From the NCBI GenBank assembly GCA_945903545.1, contig CAMDOO010000028.1, positions 1 through 38,440 of the forward strand: a stretch of 38,440 bases of DNA. Reading direction: 5' to 3'. The notes beneath the pieces were generated by a model, which had not been told where the DNA came from, ran no database searches, and saw nothing but the letters and a program-made list of their open reading frames with translations. Origin of the DNA: Opitutus sp. GAS368. GTDB taxonomy: Bacteria > Verrucomicrobiota > Verrucomicrobiia > Opitutales > Opitutaceae. The translations under genes and the position numbers were made by a program. Shown one piece after another: positions 31,206 to 38,440 of this stretch (positions within the stretch are counted from its first letter, which is position 1; each line of letters starts with the position of its first letter).

Positions 31206-32384
31206 GTGAAGTTCTTCCCCGCCCTCCGCGTGAACCTTCTCGACCGCTACATCTTTCGCAGCGTCCTGCTGACCTGCCTGGGTTCGGTCGCGCTTTTCGC
31301 CTTCGTGCTCATGCTGGGCAACGCCATCCGCGACCTGCTGGGTTACCTGCTCCGCGGCCAGCTCTCGCTCCAGACCACCGGGGAGCTGATCCTGCTCCTG
31401 CTGCCGTTCGTGGTCTCGTACGCACTGCCGATGGGCATCCTGACGGGCGTGCTGCTGGTCCTCGGCCGCATCTCGGCCGACAGCGAGGTCACCGCCATGC
31501 GCGCGAACGGGATCAGCCTGTTGCGGATCGCCCGGCCGGTGGTCCTGCTCGGCCTGCTTGGCTGCGGCGTCACGCTCTACGTCAACTTCCAGTCCATGCC
31601 TTGGGCGCGCGTGGAGTACGACCGCCGCCTCACCGAGTACGTCCGGGCCGACCCGGCGCGCTTCATCGTCCAGAAGACCTTTGTCCGGGACTTCCCGGGA
31701 TACGTGGTCTACGTCGGCGAGAAGCAGGGCACGATCCTCCGCGACTTCTGGCTCTGGCAACTCGACCCCGAGGGCCGCGCCCTGAACATGGTCCACGCCG
31801 AGTCCGGCCGGATCGACTACGACAAGGAGGGGAACAACTTCATCGTCACCCTCACCCGCGCGAGCGTCGAGACCCGGAAGAAGGCCGCGCCCGGCGACCT
31901 GCGCGAACCCCCGAACATTCCGACCATCGAGAAGACCGATCCCCTCGTGCTCTCGCTCGACCGCATCCTGGGCCGGCCGACGATCCGGCAGAAGCTGCAG
32001 TGGATGACCTACGGCGAACTGCAGGCGACGTTGGCCAAGCGGATCACCGAGTTCCGCGCCGCCAAGCCGGGGGACGAGCAGCGCCAGAAGGAGCGCGACG
32101 TGATGCAGGTGCGCCTCGTCATCCAGGACAAGCTCACCACCGCGGTCGCCGTGCTTTCATTCGCCATCATCGGCGTGCCCCTCGGCGTGCGCGTCTCGCG
32201 CCGCGAAACCTCCGCCGGCCTCGGCCTCGCGACCCTGCTCGCGCTCGGCTACTATTTCCTGACGATCATGGTCGGCTGGCTGAGCCGCCATCCCGAGTAC
32301 CGGCCCGACCTGCTCTACTGGGTGCCGAACCTGGTTTTCCTGGCGCTCGGCGTCCGGCTTTTCCGCCGGCTGGAGCGGCAGTAG
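31206..32384 (+). CDS. LptF/LptG-family permease
   Basis: 392 residues from a GTG at 31206; a second in-frame GTG at 31230 is possible. Typical inner-membrane component of the LPS export ABC transporter. The N-terminal LLDRYIFRSVLLTCLGSVAL, LPFVVSYALPMGILTGVLLV, EVTAMRANGISLLRIARPV and YVNFQSMPWARVEY stretches are family hallmarks, followed by a periplasmic beta-rich domain (about 125-275). The C-terminal helices include FAIIGVPLGVRVSRRETSAG. Only one of the two related permeases is present here; the other, and LptB, must be elsewhere. A possible transcription end region with two hairpins follows. Confidence 0.92.
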   Translation: MKFFPALRVNLLDRYIFRSVLLTCLGSVALFAFVLMLGNAIRDLLGYLLRGQLSLQTTGELILLLLPFVVSYALPMGILTGVLLVLGRISADSEVTAMRANGISLLRIARPVVLLGLLGCGVTLYVNFQSMPWARVEYDRRLTEYVRADPARFIVQKTFVRDFPGYVVYVGEKQGTILRDFWLWQLDPEGRALNMVHAESGRIDYDKEGNNFIVTLTRASVETRKKAAPGDLREPPNIPTIEKTDPLVLSLDRILGRPTIRQKLQWMTYGELQATLAKRITEFRAAKPGDEQRQKERDVMQVRLVIQDKLTTAVAVLSFAIIGVPLGVRVSRRETSAGLGLATLLALGYYFLTIMVGWLSRHPEYRPDLLYWVPNLVFLALGVRLFRRLERQ

Positions 32385-32390
32385 ATCGCG

Positions 32391-32430
32391 GCCTCGGATT
32401 CCGAGGCAGGGCGGACATGCCGTGTCCGCC
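32391..32430 (+). repeat. Two tandem hairpins after the LptF/LptG-type gene
   Basis: gcctcgga / tccgaggc (32391-32398, 32400-32407) followed by ggcggaca / tgtccgcc (32410-32417, 32423-32430). Both stems are perfect. A cctaccctcgg motif follows at about 32471-32481, the same one seen after other palindromes. No T run, so a role in termination is uncertain. Confidence 0.5.
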
Positions 32431-32538
32431 GGGTTTGGAACCAGCATCGCGGCGGCGATGACATCTCCGTCCTACCCTCGGACCGCAATTTCCCGAAAGG
32501 ACTTTGATCTCCCGGCCGCGTTGCCCCATCGGTGGAGC

Positions 32539-33081
32539 ATGACCGACTCCCTCCGACCGCTGTCCGGGCGCACGATCCTCATGTTTGTCGGCGACGTCTA
32601 CGAGGACCTGGAGCTCTGGTACCCGAAGTACCGCCTGCAGGAGGCCGGCGCCCGCGTGGTCCTCGCCGGACCTGGCGAGCGGACCAAATACACCGGCAAG
32701 CACGGCTATCCCTGTGTATCGGACATCACGATCAAGGATGCCACGACGCTCAGCCCGGACGGAGTGATCTGCCCGGGCGGCTTCATGCCGGATCAATTGC
32801 GGCGCGATCCCCTCGTGCTCGCGATCGTGCGCGAGTGCCACCGGCGCGGGAAACTCCTCGCCGCGATCTGCCATGGCGGCTGGATCCCGATCTCGGCCGG
32901 CGTTTACCGCGGAGTGCGCGTCACCGGCTCGCCCGGCATCAAGGACGACCTCGTGAACGCCGGCGCTCGCTTTGAGGACGCTCCCGTCGTGATCGACCGC
33001 CACTTCGTCTCGAGCCGCCGGCCCGACGACCTGCCCGAATTCTGCCGCGGGGTACTGCAGGTGCTCGCGACGCAGGGTTGA
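32539..33081 (+). CDS. DJ-1/PfpI-family protein
   Basis: 180 residues from the ATG at 32539, with a ggtggag ribosome-binding site 2-8 nt upstream. The family fold is clear: start TILMFVGDVYEDLELWYP with the conserved Glu near 24, PDGVICPGGFMPDQLR at 73-88, and the nucleophile elbow LAAICHGGW with Cys111 followed by His112. The C-terminal VIDRHFVSSRRPDDLPEF is typical of the PfpI-type subgroup, which includes glyoxalases, deglycases and proteases. Substrate not predictable. The stop is followed at once by a large palindromic element in the convergent gap to panC. Confidence 0.92.
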   Translation: MTDSLRPLSGRTILMFVGDVYEDLELWYPKYRLQEAGARVVLAGPGERTKYTGKHGYPCVSDITIKDATTLSPDGVICPGGFMPDQLRRDPLVLAIVRECHRRGKLLAAICHGGWIPISAGVYRGVRVTGSPGIKDDLVNAGARFEDAPVVIDRHFVSSRRPDDLPEFCRGVLQVLATQG

Positions 33082-33091
33082 ATCGGGGATT

Positions 33092-33156
33092 CCCGGGTGA
33101 GGGCACCCGGCTACATCAGATCTCTTTTCGATTTGTAGTCCGGGTGCCCTCACCCG
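33092..33156. repeat. Family-B palindromic element, copy 2 (near-perfect)
   Basis: The left arm ccgggtgagggcacccgg followed by ctaca (33093-33115) is repeated inverted at 33133-33156 with only one extra base, around a 17-nt spacer. Each arm is itself a small hairpin, so a double hairpin or cruciform could form. It occupies the convergent gap between the DJ-1/PfpI gene (ends 33081) and panC (ends 33166) and may stop transcription in both directions. Confidence 0.75.
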
Positions 33157-33165
33157 GAGATCCGT

Positions 33166-34008
33166 TCACAATTCCACGTTGTCGATCAGCCGGACCTCAT
33201 CGAGCCACACCGCCAGCATTAGCAGGCTGCGGCCGGGGACGATCTCGCGCATCGGCTCCATCGTCTTCGGGTCCACGATCGCGATGTAGATGATGCGGAT
33301 CCGGCGGTGCTCCCCGAGGATGTGCGTCACCTCGGCGATCACCCGGTCCGGGCTGCGCACGCCCGACTCGCTCATCGACTTCGCCTTCCGCAGGGACTGA
33401 ACCAGCGCGAGCGATTCCTGCCGCTGGGTGGTCGTGAAATTCCGGTTGGGTACGCCCACCGCCAGCCCGTCCGCCTCGCGCACCGTGGGCACCACGACCA
33501 CCTCGATTGCCCAGCCGAGATCGGCGATCATCTTCCGCACCACCGCGACGCGCTGCGCGGCCTTCTGGCCCAGGATCACGAAATCGGGGCGGATGATGTT
33601 GAACAGGCGCGCCTTCACGGTCGTCACCCCGCGGAAGTGTGTCGGCCGCGACGCCCCGTCGAGGGGCTTGGCCACCGCCTCCTCCGTCACATAGGTCGAG
33701 TAACCGCGCGGGTAGATCTCCTCGGCCGAAGGGGTGAAGGCAAAGTGGGCGCCGCCAGCCGCGCAGCGCTGCAGGTCATCCGTCAGGCTCCGCGGGTAAT
33801 TGGACACCGGCTCGTTGGCCGGGAACTGGAGCGGGTTGACGAAGATCGAGACGACCACGATGTCGGCCTGCGCCACCGCCGCCCGGATCAAGGCCTCCTG
33901 CCCGGCGTGCAGCGCGCCCTGCGTGGGCACGAGCGCCACACGCTTGCCCTCGCGCCGGAATGCGTCCGCCAGTTGACGCATTTCCGAGACCGTGGAGACC
34001 TGTTGCAT
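33166..34008 (-). CDS. panC: Pantoate--beta-alanine ligase homologue with altered motifs
   Basis: 280 residues, the normal length for PanC, which joins pantoate and beta-alanine using ATP in coenzyme A biosynthesis. The whole chain aligns with the family: LVPTQGALHAGQEALIRAA, VSIFVNPLQF, HFRGVTTVKARLFNI, PTVREADGLA. But key motifs differ: PTMGxLHxGH reads PTQGALHAGQ (Met and second His replaced by Gln, residues 30 and 37), GEKDxQQ reads GQKAAQR (Asp replaced by Ala at 150), and SSRN reads PNRN (187-190). His34 and Lys149 remain. Whether it is still an efficient synthetase is uncertain. Single gene. Confidence 0.85.
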   Translation of the reverse strand: MQQVSTVSEMRQLADAFRREGKRVALVPTQGALHAGQEALIRAAVAQADIVVVSIFVNPLQFPANEPVSNYPRSLTDDLQRCAAGGAHFAFTPSAEEIYPRGYSTYVTEEAVAKPLDGASRPTHFRGVTTVKARLFNIIRPDFVILGQKAAQRVAVVRKMIADLGWAIEVVVVPTVREADGLAVGVPNRNFTTTQRQESLALVQSLRKAKSMSESGVRSPDRVIAEVTHILGEHRRIRIIYIAIVDPKTMEPMREIVPGRSLLMLAVWLDEVRLIDNVEL

Positions 34009-34106
34009 GGTGGGACGAGGGGTGGACTGCGTCGGGTAACGCCGGGCTTGAATTAATCAACAGCTCCCGGCTCACTTCAAGGTTTCCCTGCCACCGAGGC
34101 AGGAAA

Positions 34107-34222
34107 GTCCAGAGTCGAGAGCCAAGAGTCCAGAGCCGGCACAGCCCCGCTTCCAGCGAAGCTTCGGGCGATGTCGGTCCGTGCTGGATCCGCCTCTCGA
34201 CTCTCAGCCCTAGACTCTCGAC
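34107..34222. repeat. Inverted-arm repeat (gagtcgagag type) before dapL
   Basis: The left arm, around gtccagagtcgagagcc (34107-34136), and right arm, around ctctcgactctcagcc (34195-34222), are imperfect inverted copies. The gap of 223 bp between panC and dapL is mostly this element. A similar half-arm (ctctcgacactcgacgctc) occurs near position 90-108 at the left end of the window. Confidence 0.55.
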
Positions 34223-34231
34223 CGATTTCCC

Positions 34232-35455
34232 ATGATCCACCTGAACGAAAATTTCACCAAGCTGAAAGCCTCCTACCTGTTCAGCGACATCGCCAAGCGG
34301 GTCACCGCCTTCACCCAGGCCAATCCCGACAAGCCGGTCATTCGCCTCGGCATCGGCGATGTCACCGAGCCGCTCCCGCCGGTCTGCGTCGCGGCGATGC
34401 ACGCCGCGACCGAGGAAATGGCGCACCGGGCCACTTTCCGGGGCTACGGCCCCGAGCAGGGCTACGCCTTTCTCCGCGAGGCCATTGCGCAGAATGACTA
34501 CGAAGCGCGCCAGTGCCCGATCGAGGCGGACGAGATCTTCGTCTCCGACGGCGCGAAGTGCGACTGCGGCAACATCCAGGAGATCTTCTCCCTCGATACC
34601 CGGCTCGCGATTCCCGACCCGGTCTATCCGGTCTACATCGACACCAACGTCATGGCCGGCCGTACCGGCCCGAGTGTCGACGGCCGTTACCAAGGCGTGA
34701 CTTACCTCGATAGCACTCCCGCCAATGGCTACGTTCCGGCGATCCCGTCGGTCGCGACCGACCTGATCTACCTCTGCTTCCCGAATAACCCGACCGGCGC
34801 CGTGGCCACGAAGGCCCAGCTCGCCGAGTGGGTGGCCTACGCGAAGAAGAACCAGGCGATCATCCTCTACGACTCGGCCTACGAGGCCTACATCCGCGAC
34901 CCGCAGATCCCGCACTCGATCTACGAAATCCCCGGTGCGCGTGATGTCGCCATCGAGTTCCGCAGCTTCTCCAAGACCGCCGGCTTCACCGGCACCCGCT
35001 GTGCCTACACCGTGGTGCCGAAGTCGCTTCAGGCCTTCGACACCGCCGGCAAGGGCCACTCCGTCCACGCGCTCTGGAACCGCCGCCACACGACGAAGTT
35101 CAACGGCGTTGCCTACCCGATCCAAAAGGCGGCGGCGGCGATCTTCACCCCCGAGGGAAAGAAGCAGGTGAAGGACATGACCGATTTCTACCTCGGTAAC
35201 GCCGCGCTGATCCGCGCCGCCGTGGCCAAGCTCGGCTTCTCTTGTGTGGGCGGCGACAACGCCCCCTACATCTGGGTGAACACCGGCCGCGACTCGTGGG
35301 AGTTCTTCGACATGCTCCTGACGAAGGCGCAGGTCGTCTGCACCCCCGGCGCCGGCTTCGGCAAGTGCGGCGAAGGCCACGTCCGCATCAGCGCCTTCAA
35401 CAGCCGCGCCAACGTCGAGACCGCCCTCGCCCGCATCGCCGCCGCGTTAAAGTGA
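34232..35455 (+). CDS. dapL: LL-diaminopimelate aminotransferase
   Basis: 407 residues, matching the family length (about 405-410). It makes LL-diaminopimelate directly from tetrahydrodipicolinate and glutamate, for lysine and peptidoglycan. Family marks include [33 protein letters not shown], the [15 protein letters not shown] stretch, [19 protein letters not shown] and the PLP Lys in [12 protein letters not shown]. The DapL route is usual in Verrucomicrobiota, Chlamydiae, plants and some others, in place of DapDCE, so it supports the taxonomic reading. The ATG lies 10 nt after the end of the repeat element. Single gene. Confidence 0.95.
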   Translation: MIHLNENFTKLKASYLFSDIAKRVTAFTQANPDKPVIRLGIGDVTEPLPPVCVAAMHAATEEMAHRATFRGYGPEQGYAFLREAIAQNDYEARQCPIEADEIFVSDGAKCDCGNIQEIFSLDTRLAIPDPVYPVYIDTNVMAGRTGPSVDGRYQGVTYLDSTPANGYVPAIPSVATDLIYLCFPNNPTGAVATKAQLAEWVAYAKKNQAIILYDSAYEAYIRDPQIPHSIYEIPGARDVAIEFRSFSKTAGFTGTRCAYTVVPKSLQAFDTAGKGHSVHALWNRRHTTKFNGVAYPIQKAAAAIFTPEGKKQVKDMTDFYLGNAALIRAAVAKLGFSCVGGDNAPYIWVNTGRDSWEFFDMLLTKAQVVCTPGAGFGKCGEGHVRISAFNSRANVETALARIAAALK

Positions 35456-35483
35456 TTCTGTAGCCCTGTGCGGGAGCACGGGG
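35454..35483. repeat. Family-B half element, copy 3, with hairpin
   Basis: gattctgtagcc at about 35454-35465 matches the centre of copy 1 (19193-19204), and is followed by an arm that folds back (ccctgtgc at 35464-35471, gcacgggg at 35476-35483). It lies in the convergent gap between dapL and the PqiC-like gene, right at the dapL stop. Confidence 0.55.
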
Positions 35484-35520
35484 ATCTGCCTGAATCCCTG
35501 CCCTCCCGGGCACGGATACA

Positions 35521-36219
35521 TCATAGCGCCGTCTTAATCGCCGCCGCCAGATCGGCGGCAGCCTTGCTGAGCAGCTTGGCTAGGGCCGCGTAGTCCTTGC
35601 CGTCCCACGACGCCACTTCCGCGGTGAAGCTGCGGCGGACCACGGCCGTCCGGCTGTTGTCGCCGCGCTTCAGCTCGAAGGTGGCGGCGAATTCGAACCG
35701 GCCGGCTTTTCCGTCAGTGAGGCCTTCAGCTCGCTCGATCCGGACCGTGAGCTCGTGCACAAAGTCCTCGTCGCGCCGCGCGGCCGTGGGTACGCCGAGG
35801 CGGCCGAGGTCTTCCCGCAGCACGCGGGCAATGCCCTGGTCGAGCGGCTCCGACCACCAGGCGAGGCCGACATAGTGGATGTCGCCCTCCTTCTGCCGCA
35901 CGGCCATCGCCTTGCTGCGCTGGAGGTAGGCGGGCAGCTCCACGTTGCGGAGCAACACGCGGTCAGCGTTGGCCGCCGGCGTGGCGTTCCCGGCCGGGGC
36001 GACGGCCTCCAGGGTGAAGAAATCGGTGCGGTCCGCTTTCGGGCCGCGCAAGAGCGTGCAGCCGGAGAGGAGGCCCAATGCCAGCAATGCGCCCAAAGTC
36101 CATCGGACCGATCGGTCGGATCCGACTGATCGGTCCGATGGGATCTGGCGCGCGCCCGGAAATCGCGGCCGGCTCGTCGAGCCGGCCCTACCCTCGGCAA
36201 TCGCGCTCGACCGCTTCAT
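35521..36219 (-). CDS. PqiC/ABC-type transport auxiliary lipoprotein of the MCE system
   Basis: 232 residues from the ATG at 36219, which overlaps the stop of the MCE gene (ATGA). The lipoprotein signal is RWTLGALLALGLLSGC, with the lipid-modified Cys at residue 54. The mature part (TDFFTLEAVAP, LPAYLQRSKAMAVRQ, and HELTVRIERAEG) matches the ABC-type auxiliary lipoprotein family (PqiC/LptE-like fold). An n-region of about 39 residues before the hydrophobic core is abnormally long and is encoded by two palindromes (36101-36140 and 36167-36187). It would tether lipid transport to the outer membrane together with the MCE protein. Confidence 0.85.
   Translation of the reverse strand: MKRSSAIAEGRAGSTSRPRFPGARQIPSDRSVGSDRSVRWTLGALLALGLLSGCTLLRGPKADRTDFFTLEAVAPAGNATPAANADRVLLRNVELPAYLQRSKAMAVRQKEGDIHYVGLAWWSEPLDQGIARVLREDLGRLGVPTAARRDEDFVHELTVRIERAEGLTDGKAGRFEFAATFELKRGDNSRTAVVRRSFTAEVASWDGKDYAALAKLLSKAAADLAAAIKTAL
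36101..36140. repeat. Near-perfect 40-bp palindrome in the lipoprotein signal region
   Basis: Centred on ggatcc, it reads almost identically on both strands (one mismatched pair) and is built from the unit gaccgatcggt. It is translated as part of the long n-region of the PqiC-like lipoprotein. Confidence 0.8.
36167..36187. repeat. 21-bp palindrome near the 5' end of the lipoprotein gene
   Basis: ggccggctcg at 36167-36176 pairs with cgagccggcc at 36178-36187 around one base. It is followed by ctaccctcgg, the same trailing motif as in other elements. Also translated within the long n-region. Confidence 0.7.
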
Positions 36220-37220
36220 TTCGCTGCCGGCCTCCGGCCCAGGATCAGCGCGTTCGGGTTGCGCTCGAGAAACTCGGTCAGGCGCTGCACCGAGGCGGCC
36301 GCGTCCGACACCTGCCGGAGCGCCGCGGCAACGTCCTCCCCCACTCCGCGTTGCGCCTGCACGAATTTCTGCACGGTGGCCGCGGCTTCGTTGAAGGTCT
36401 TGATCGTGGTCTGCGCCGCCTGGAGCGTCTCCTGCAGCTCGGTCCCGTTGGCCGCGACCTGGCGGTTGACGAGCACCAGCGTGGCATCGAGCTGGGTCGC
36501 GATGGTGTTGAGGTGCGCCAGCAGGGAGCGGATCTCCGCCGAGCTCGCGAGCGCGTCCACCGAGGCCCCGGTGCGGCGCCATTGCTCCACGAGGGCCGGC
36601 AGGTCGGTGCGGTTGAGCTGGCGGCGGGTGTCGACCAGCAGGCCCTGCGCCTCGCGGCCGAGCCCGGCAAAGTCGACCTTGTTGAGGTCGGTCAGGATCC
36701 CCGAGAGATTGCTTTGCAGCTCGGCGATGCTGGAGGGCAACGCCGGCATCACGGCGTACACGGCATCCTTCACCTCGGCATCCGCGGGATAGAGCTTGGG
36801 ATCATAGAAATCCATCTCGACGTAGAGCAGCCCCGTCGCGAGTCCCAGGATCCCGAGCTGGGCGCGCAGTCCGCGCTGGATCAGGTCCTCGACCTCCTTG
36901 CGGTTGGAAACGTCAACCTCCACGCCCTGCGGGTTGGTGATCTTGCTGCGGGTCAGCTCGCACACCACGCGCACCCGCGCCTGGCTGGTGGCCTGGTCGT
37001 AGCGCACGCTGAGGTCGGCCACCCGTCCCACGCGCACGCCGCGGAGCTTCACCGGCGAGCCGAGGTCGAGGCCGTGGACCGTCTCATTGAAGGTCACCAC
37101 AAAGCGCTGGGGCTGGGAAAAGATGTTCAACCCGCCGAAGGAAAGCAGCGCCAGGATCCCGAGCGCAAAGGCGCCGAGGACGAAGAGGCCGACGATGGCT
37201 GGACTGATCTTGGTTTTCAC
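36216..37220 (-). CDS. MlaD/MCE-domain phospholipid-transport protein
   Basis: 334 residues from the GTG at 37220 (reading KTKISPAIVGLFVLGAFALG after the start); the frame is open 7 codons upstream to a TTG. One N-terminal membrane helix (about 7-26), then the MCE domain at about 37-118 (VTFNETVHGLDLGSPVKLRG, VRVGRVADLSV, GLRAQLGILGLATGLLYV). From about 170 on is a long helical part with heptad-like spacing, normal for these proteins. It is the periplasmic substrate-binding part of a lipid transporter with the ATPase and permease encoded upstream. An ATGA overlap links it to the lipoprotein gene downstream. Confidence 0.92.
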   Translation of the reverse strand: MKTKISPAIVGLFVLGAFALGILALLSFGGLNIFSQPQRFVVTFNETVHGLDLGSPVKLRGVRVGRVADLSVRYDQATSQARVRVVCELTRSKITNPQGVEVDVSNRKEVEDLIQRGLRAQLGILGLATGLLYVEMDFYDPKLYPADAEVKDAVYAVMPALPSSIAELQSNLSGILTDLNKVDFAGLGREAQGLLVDTRRQLNRTDLPALVEQWRRTGASVDALASSAEIRSLLAHLNTIATQLDATLVLVNRQVAANGTELQETLQAAQTTIKTFNEAAATVQKFVQAQRGVGEDVAAALRQVSDAAASVQRLTEFLERNPNALILGRRPAAK

Positions 37221-37263
37221 GGGCAGGAGAGTGAGCAGCAATATCCGCCCGACCGCAACCCGG

Positions 37264-37334
37264 CCCGCGGATCACGCCGATGACCGCGGATAAGGCCATC
37301 CGCGAGGATCCGCGTCATCCGCGGGAAGGCAGGC
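37264..37334. repeat. Intergenic inverted-arm repeat, ATCCGCG family, copy 2
   Basis: The left arm (37264-37291) and right arm (37298-37327) are imperfect inverted copies built of cgcggat units and end in catccgcgggaagg, as in the copy at 18190-18279. It sits between the ATPase and MCE genes of the lipid-transport operon (gap 37221-37353). Confidence 0.65.
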
Positions 37335-37353
37335 TTTCGATCGGGCATGGGCG

Positions 37354-38187
37354 TCATGGGATGGATGGTCCGCGGTTTGGCTCCGGCGCGGGAATCGCAT
37401 CGGACACCCGGTCGCCCCGGCGGAGGAACTCCTGCACCCGGAGATCGGTGCTGGTGGCCACGAGCTCCCGCGGCGCTCCGGAGGCGATCACTCCCCCGGC
37501 CTCGCGGTCGAGCATGATCACCCGGTCGGCGAGCTCGAAGATCGACGCCAGCTCGTGCGAGACGATCACGATGGTGGTGCCGAACATCTCGCGGACCCGG
37601 AGGATGAGCTCGTCGAGCTTGCGCGAGGTGATCGGGTCGAGGCCCGCCGAGGGCTCGTCGAAGAACACGATCGACGGATCGAGGGCGAGGGCCCGGGCCA
37701 GCCCGGCGCGCTTGCGCATGCCGCCGCTGATCTCCGCCGGATAGTAATCGGCGAACGGGGCCAGCCCGACCTGCGCGAGTTTCAGCGTGGCCACCTCCTC
37801 GATCTCATGGCGCGTCAGCGGCGTGTACAGCTCCAGCGGCAGCGAGACGTTCTCCCGCAGGGTGAGCGAGGACCACAGCGCGCCGCTCTGGTAGAGCACC
37901 CCGAAGGTCTTGAGCACGTCCCGGCGGCTGGCGAGGTCGCGGGAATGGAAATCGCGGCCGAAATAGCTGACCGTCCCCTTGGTTGGCGTCAGCAGGCCGA
38001 CGAGGTGGCGGAGCAGCGTGCTCTTCCCGCAGCCGCTCCCGCCGATGACGAAGAAGATCTCCCCGCGCCGGACATCAAACGTCACGTTCCGGAGGAGCAC
38101 CTCGCCATGGTAGCCGCATTCAAGGTTGTCCACTCGGATGGCGGGTGGCGCGGCTGCGGCGGAGGCAAAGGGTGCGCGGGTGTCCAT
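37354..38187 (-). CDS. MlaF-type ABC transporter ATP-binding protein
   Basis: 277 residues from the ATG at 38187, which lies 2 nt after the permease stop. Walker A GGSGCGKST, then YQSGALWSSLTLRENVSLPL, the signature EISGGMRKRAGLARALALDP and Walker B SIVFFDEPSAGLDP are typical for the MlaF/Ttg2A group, including the Met-Arg-Lys-Arg after the signature. The switch His is in IVSHEL. It energises phospholipid transport across the envelope with the permease and MCE protein. The N-terminal 20 residues are Ala/Pro-rich. The longer reading frame upstream is the antisense-like overlap with the permease gene and is not used. Confidence 0.94.
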   Translation of the reverse strand: MDTRAPFASAAAAPPAIRVDNLECGYHGEVLLRNVTFDVRRGEIFFVIGGSGCGKSTLLRHLVGLLTPTKGTVSYFGRDFHSRDLASRRDVLKTFGVLYQSGALWSSLTLRENVSLPLELYTPLTRHEIEEVATLKLAQVGLAPFADYYPAEISGGMRKRAGLARALALDPSIVFFDEPSAGLDPITSRKLDELILRVREMFGTTIVIVSHELASIFELADRVIMLDREAGGVIASGAPRELVATSTDLRVQEFLRRGDRVSDAIPAPEPNRGPSIP

Positions 38188-38189
38188 GG

Positions 38190-38440
38190 TCAGAGCCCGA
38201 GGATATTGAAGACCACCGCATAAACGGCGTCGGCCACGATGATGAGGAGGATCGCGGTCACCACCGCCGAGGTGGCGGCCTGACCCACGCCAGCCGCGCT
38301 CCGGTCCGCCTGCAGGCCGCGGAGGCATCCGGCCAGGCCGACGATCAGGCCGAACGTGATGCCCTTGATCACGCCCACCACGGTGTCGGAGAGATCGACA
38401 ATCGTGAGCATCTCGACCCACAAGGCCGAGGGCGGGATGC
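38190..38440 (-). CDS. MlaE-type ABC transporter permease (partial, C-terminal part)
   Basis: The gene runs off the right edge of the window; about 82 C-terminal residues are seen. The motif DTVVGVIKGITFGLIVGLAGC, split here across the conserved Lys-Gly, and GVGQAATSAVVTAILLIIVAD near the end are the signature of the MlaE/Ttg2B permease family. The frame stays open to the window edge, so the start lies outside. Two bases separate its stop from the ATPase start, showing an operon with the ATPase, MCE protein and lipoprotein. Confidence 0.9.
   Translation of the reverse strand, partial: IPPSALWVEMLTIVDLSDTVVGVIKGITFGLIVGLAGCLRGLQADRSAAGVGQAATSAVVTAILLIIVADAVYAVVFNILGL

Noticed and set aside
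33776-35380. A 534-codon minus-strand frame opposite dapL
   Set aside because: Antisense shadow of a well-conserved gene; it runs across the panC/dapL gap and its repeat.
18190-37334. Repeated short units considered as a CRISPR array
   Set aside because: Units are irregularly spaced, inverted to each other and degenerate, with no unique spacers of constant length and no cas genes.

Overview
The window reads as high-GC chromosomal DNA from a member of the Verrucomicrobiota, most likely Opitutaceae. Pointers are an LL-diaminopimelate aminotransferase, an ECF sigma factor carrying a membrane-anchored C-terminal extension, Tat/NrfD-type electron transport, and many palindromic intergenic repeats. 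The taxon is an inference from gene style, not from a marker gene. No rRNA, tRNA, CRISPR array, prophage or transposase gene was seen. About 36 genes are supported, the last one cut by the right edge.

Layout. 0.15-4.8 kb: hybrid sensor kinase, LuxR-type response regulator and an unknown gene, all on the minus strand. 4.85-9.0 kb: MHS-type MFS transporter, then a two-gene secreted esterase unit (alpha/beta hydrolase and SGNH hydrolase) whose members share a helical module. 9.2-14.8 kb: EamA transporter, an anchored unknown protein, an overlapping small-protein/nucleotidyltransferase pair, and a membrane-tethered ECF sigma factor overlapping a paralogue of its own C-terminal domain. 15.0-19.1 kb: two-component ABC exporter, a zincin-like protein and a SYLF-domain protein. 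19.3-23.5 kb: periplasmic redox module (pentaheme cytochrome c, Tat-exported 4x[4Fe-4S] protein, NrfD-type quinol protein, and a protein with a Cys/His/Gly tail) with a divergent monoheme cytochrome c. 23.6-29.8 kb: large U32 protein, GYF/RDD membrane protein, single-domain response regulator, D-2-hydroxyacid dehydrogenase with apt, and a YbaY-like lipoprotein. 29.8-35.5 kb: a glycosidase-like protein that seems to lack its catalytic acids, an LptF/LptG-type permease, a DJ-1/PfpI protein, a divergent PanC and DapL. 35.5-38.4 kb: Mla/MCE lipid-transport operon (permease, ATPase, MCE protein, PqiC-type lipoprotein).

The most striking theme is the repeats. Several families of 60-280 bp elements, each built from two imperfect inverted arms, lie between genes, and one family sits in three convergent gene junctions. 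Similar palindromes also lie inside three reading frames (U32 protein twice, the pentaheme cytochrome C-terminus, the PqiC-like lipoprotein N-terminus) without breaking them, so they appear to be translated into extra peptide segments, in the manner of Rickettsia palindromic elements. Other points worth attention are the sigma-factor/paralogue pair, the module shared by two unrelated hydrolases, the nucleotidyltransferase pair as a possible toxin-antitoxin unit, and the two enzymes with altered active sites.
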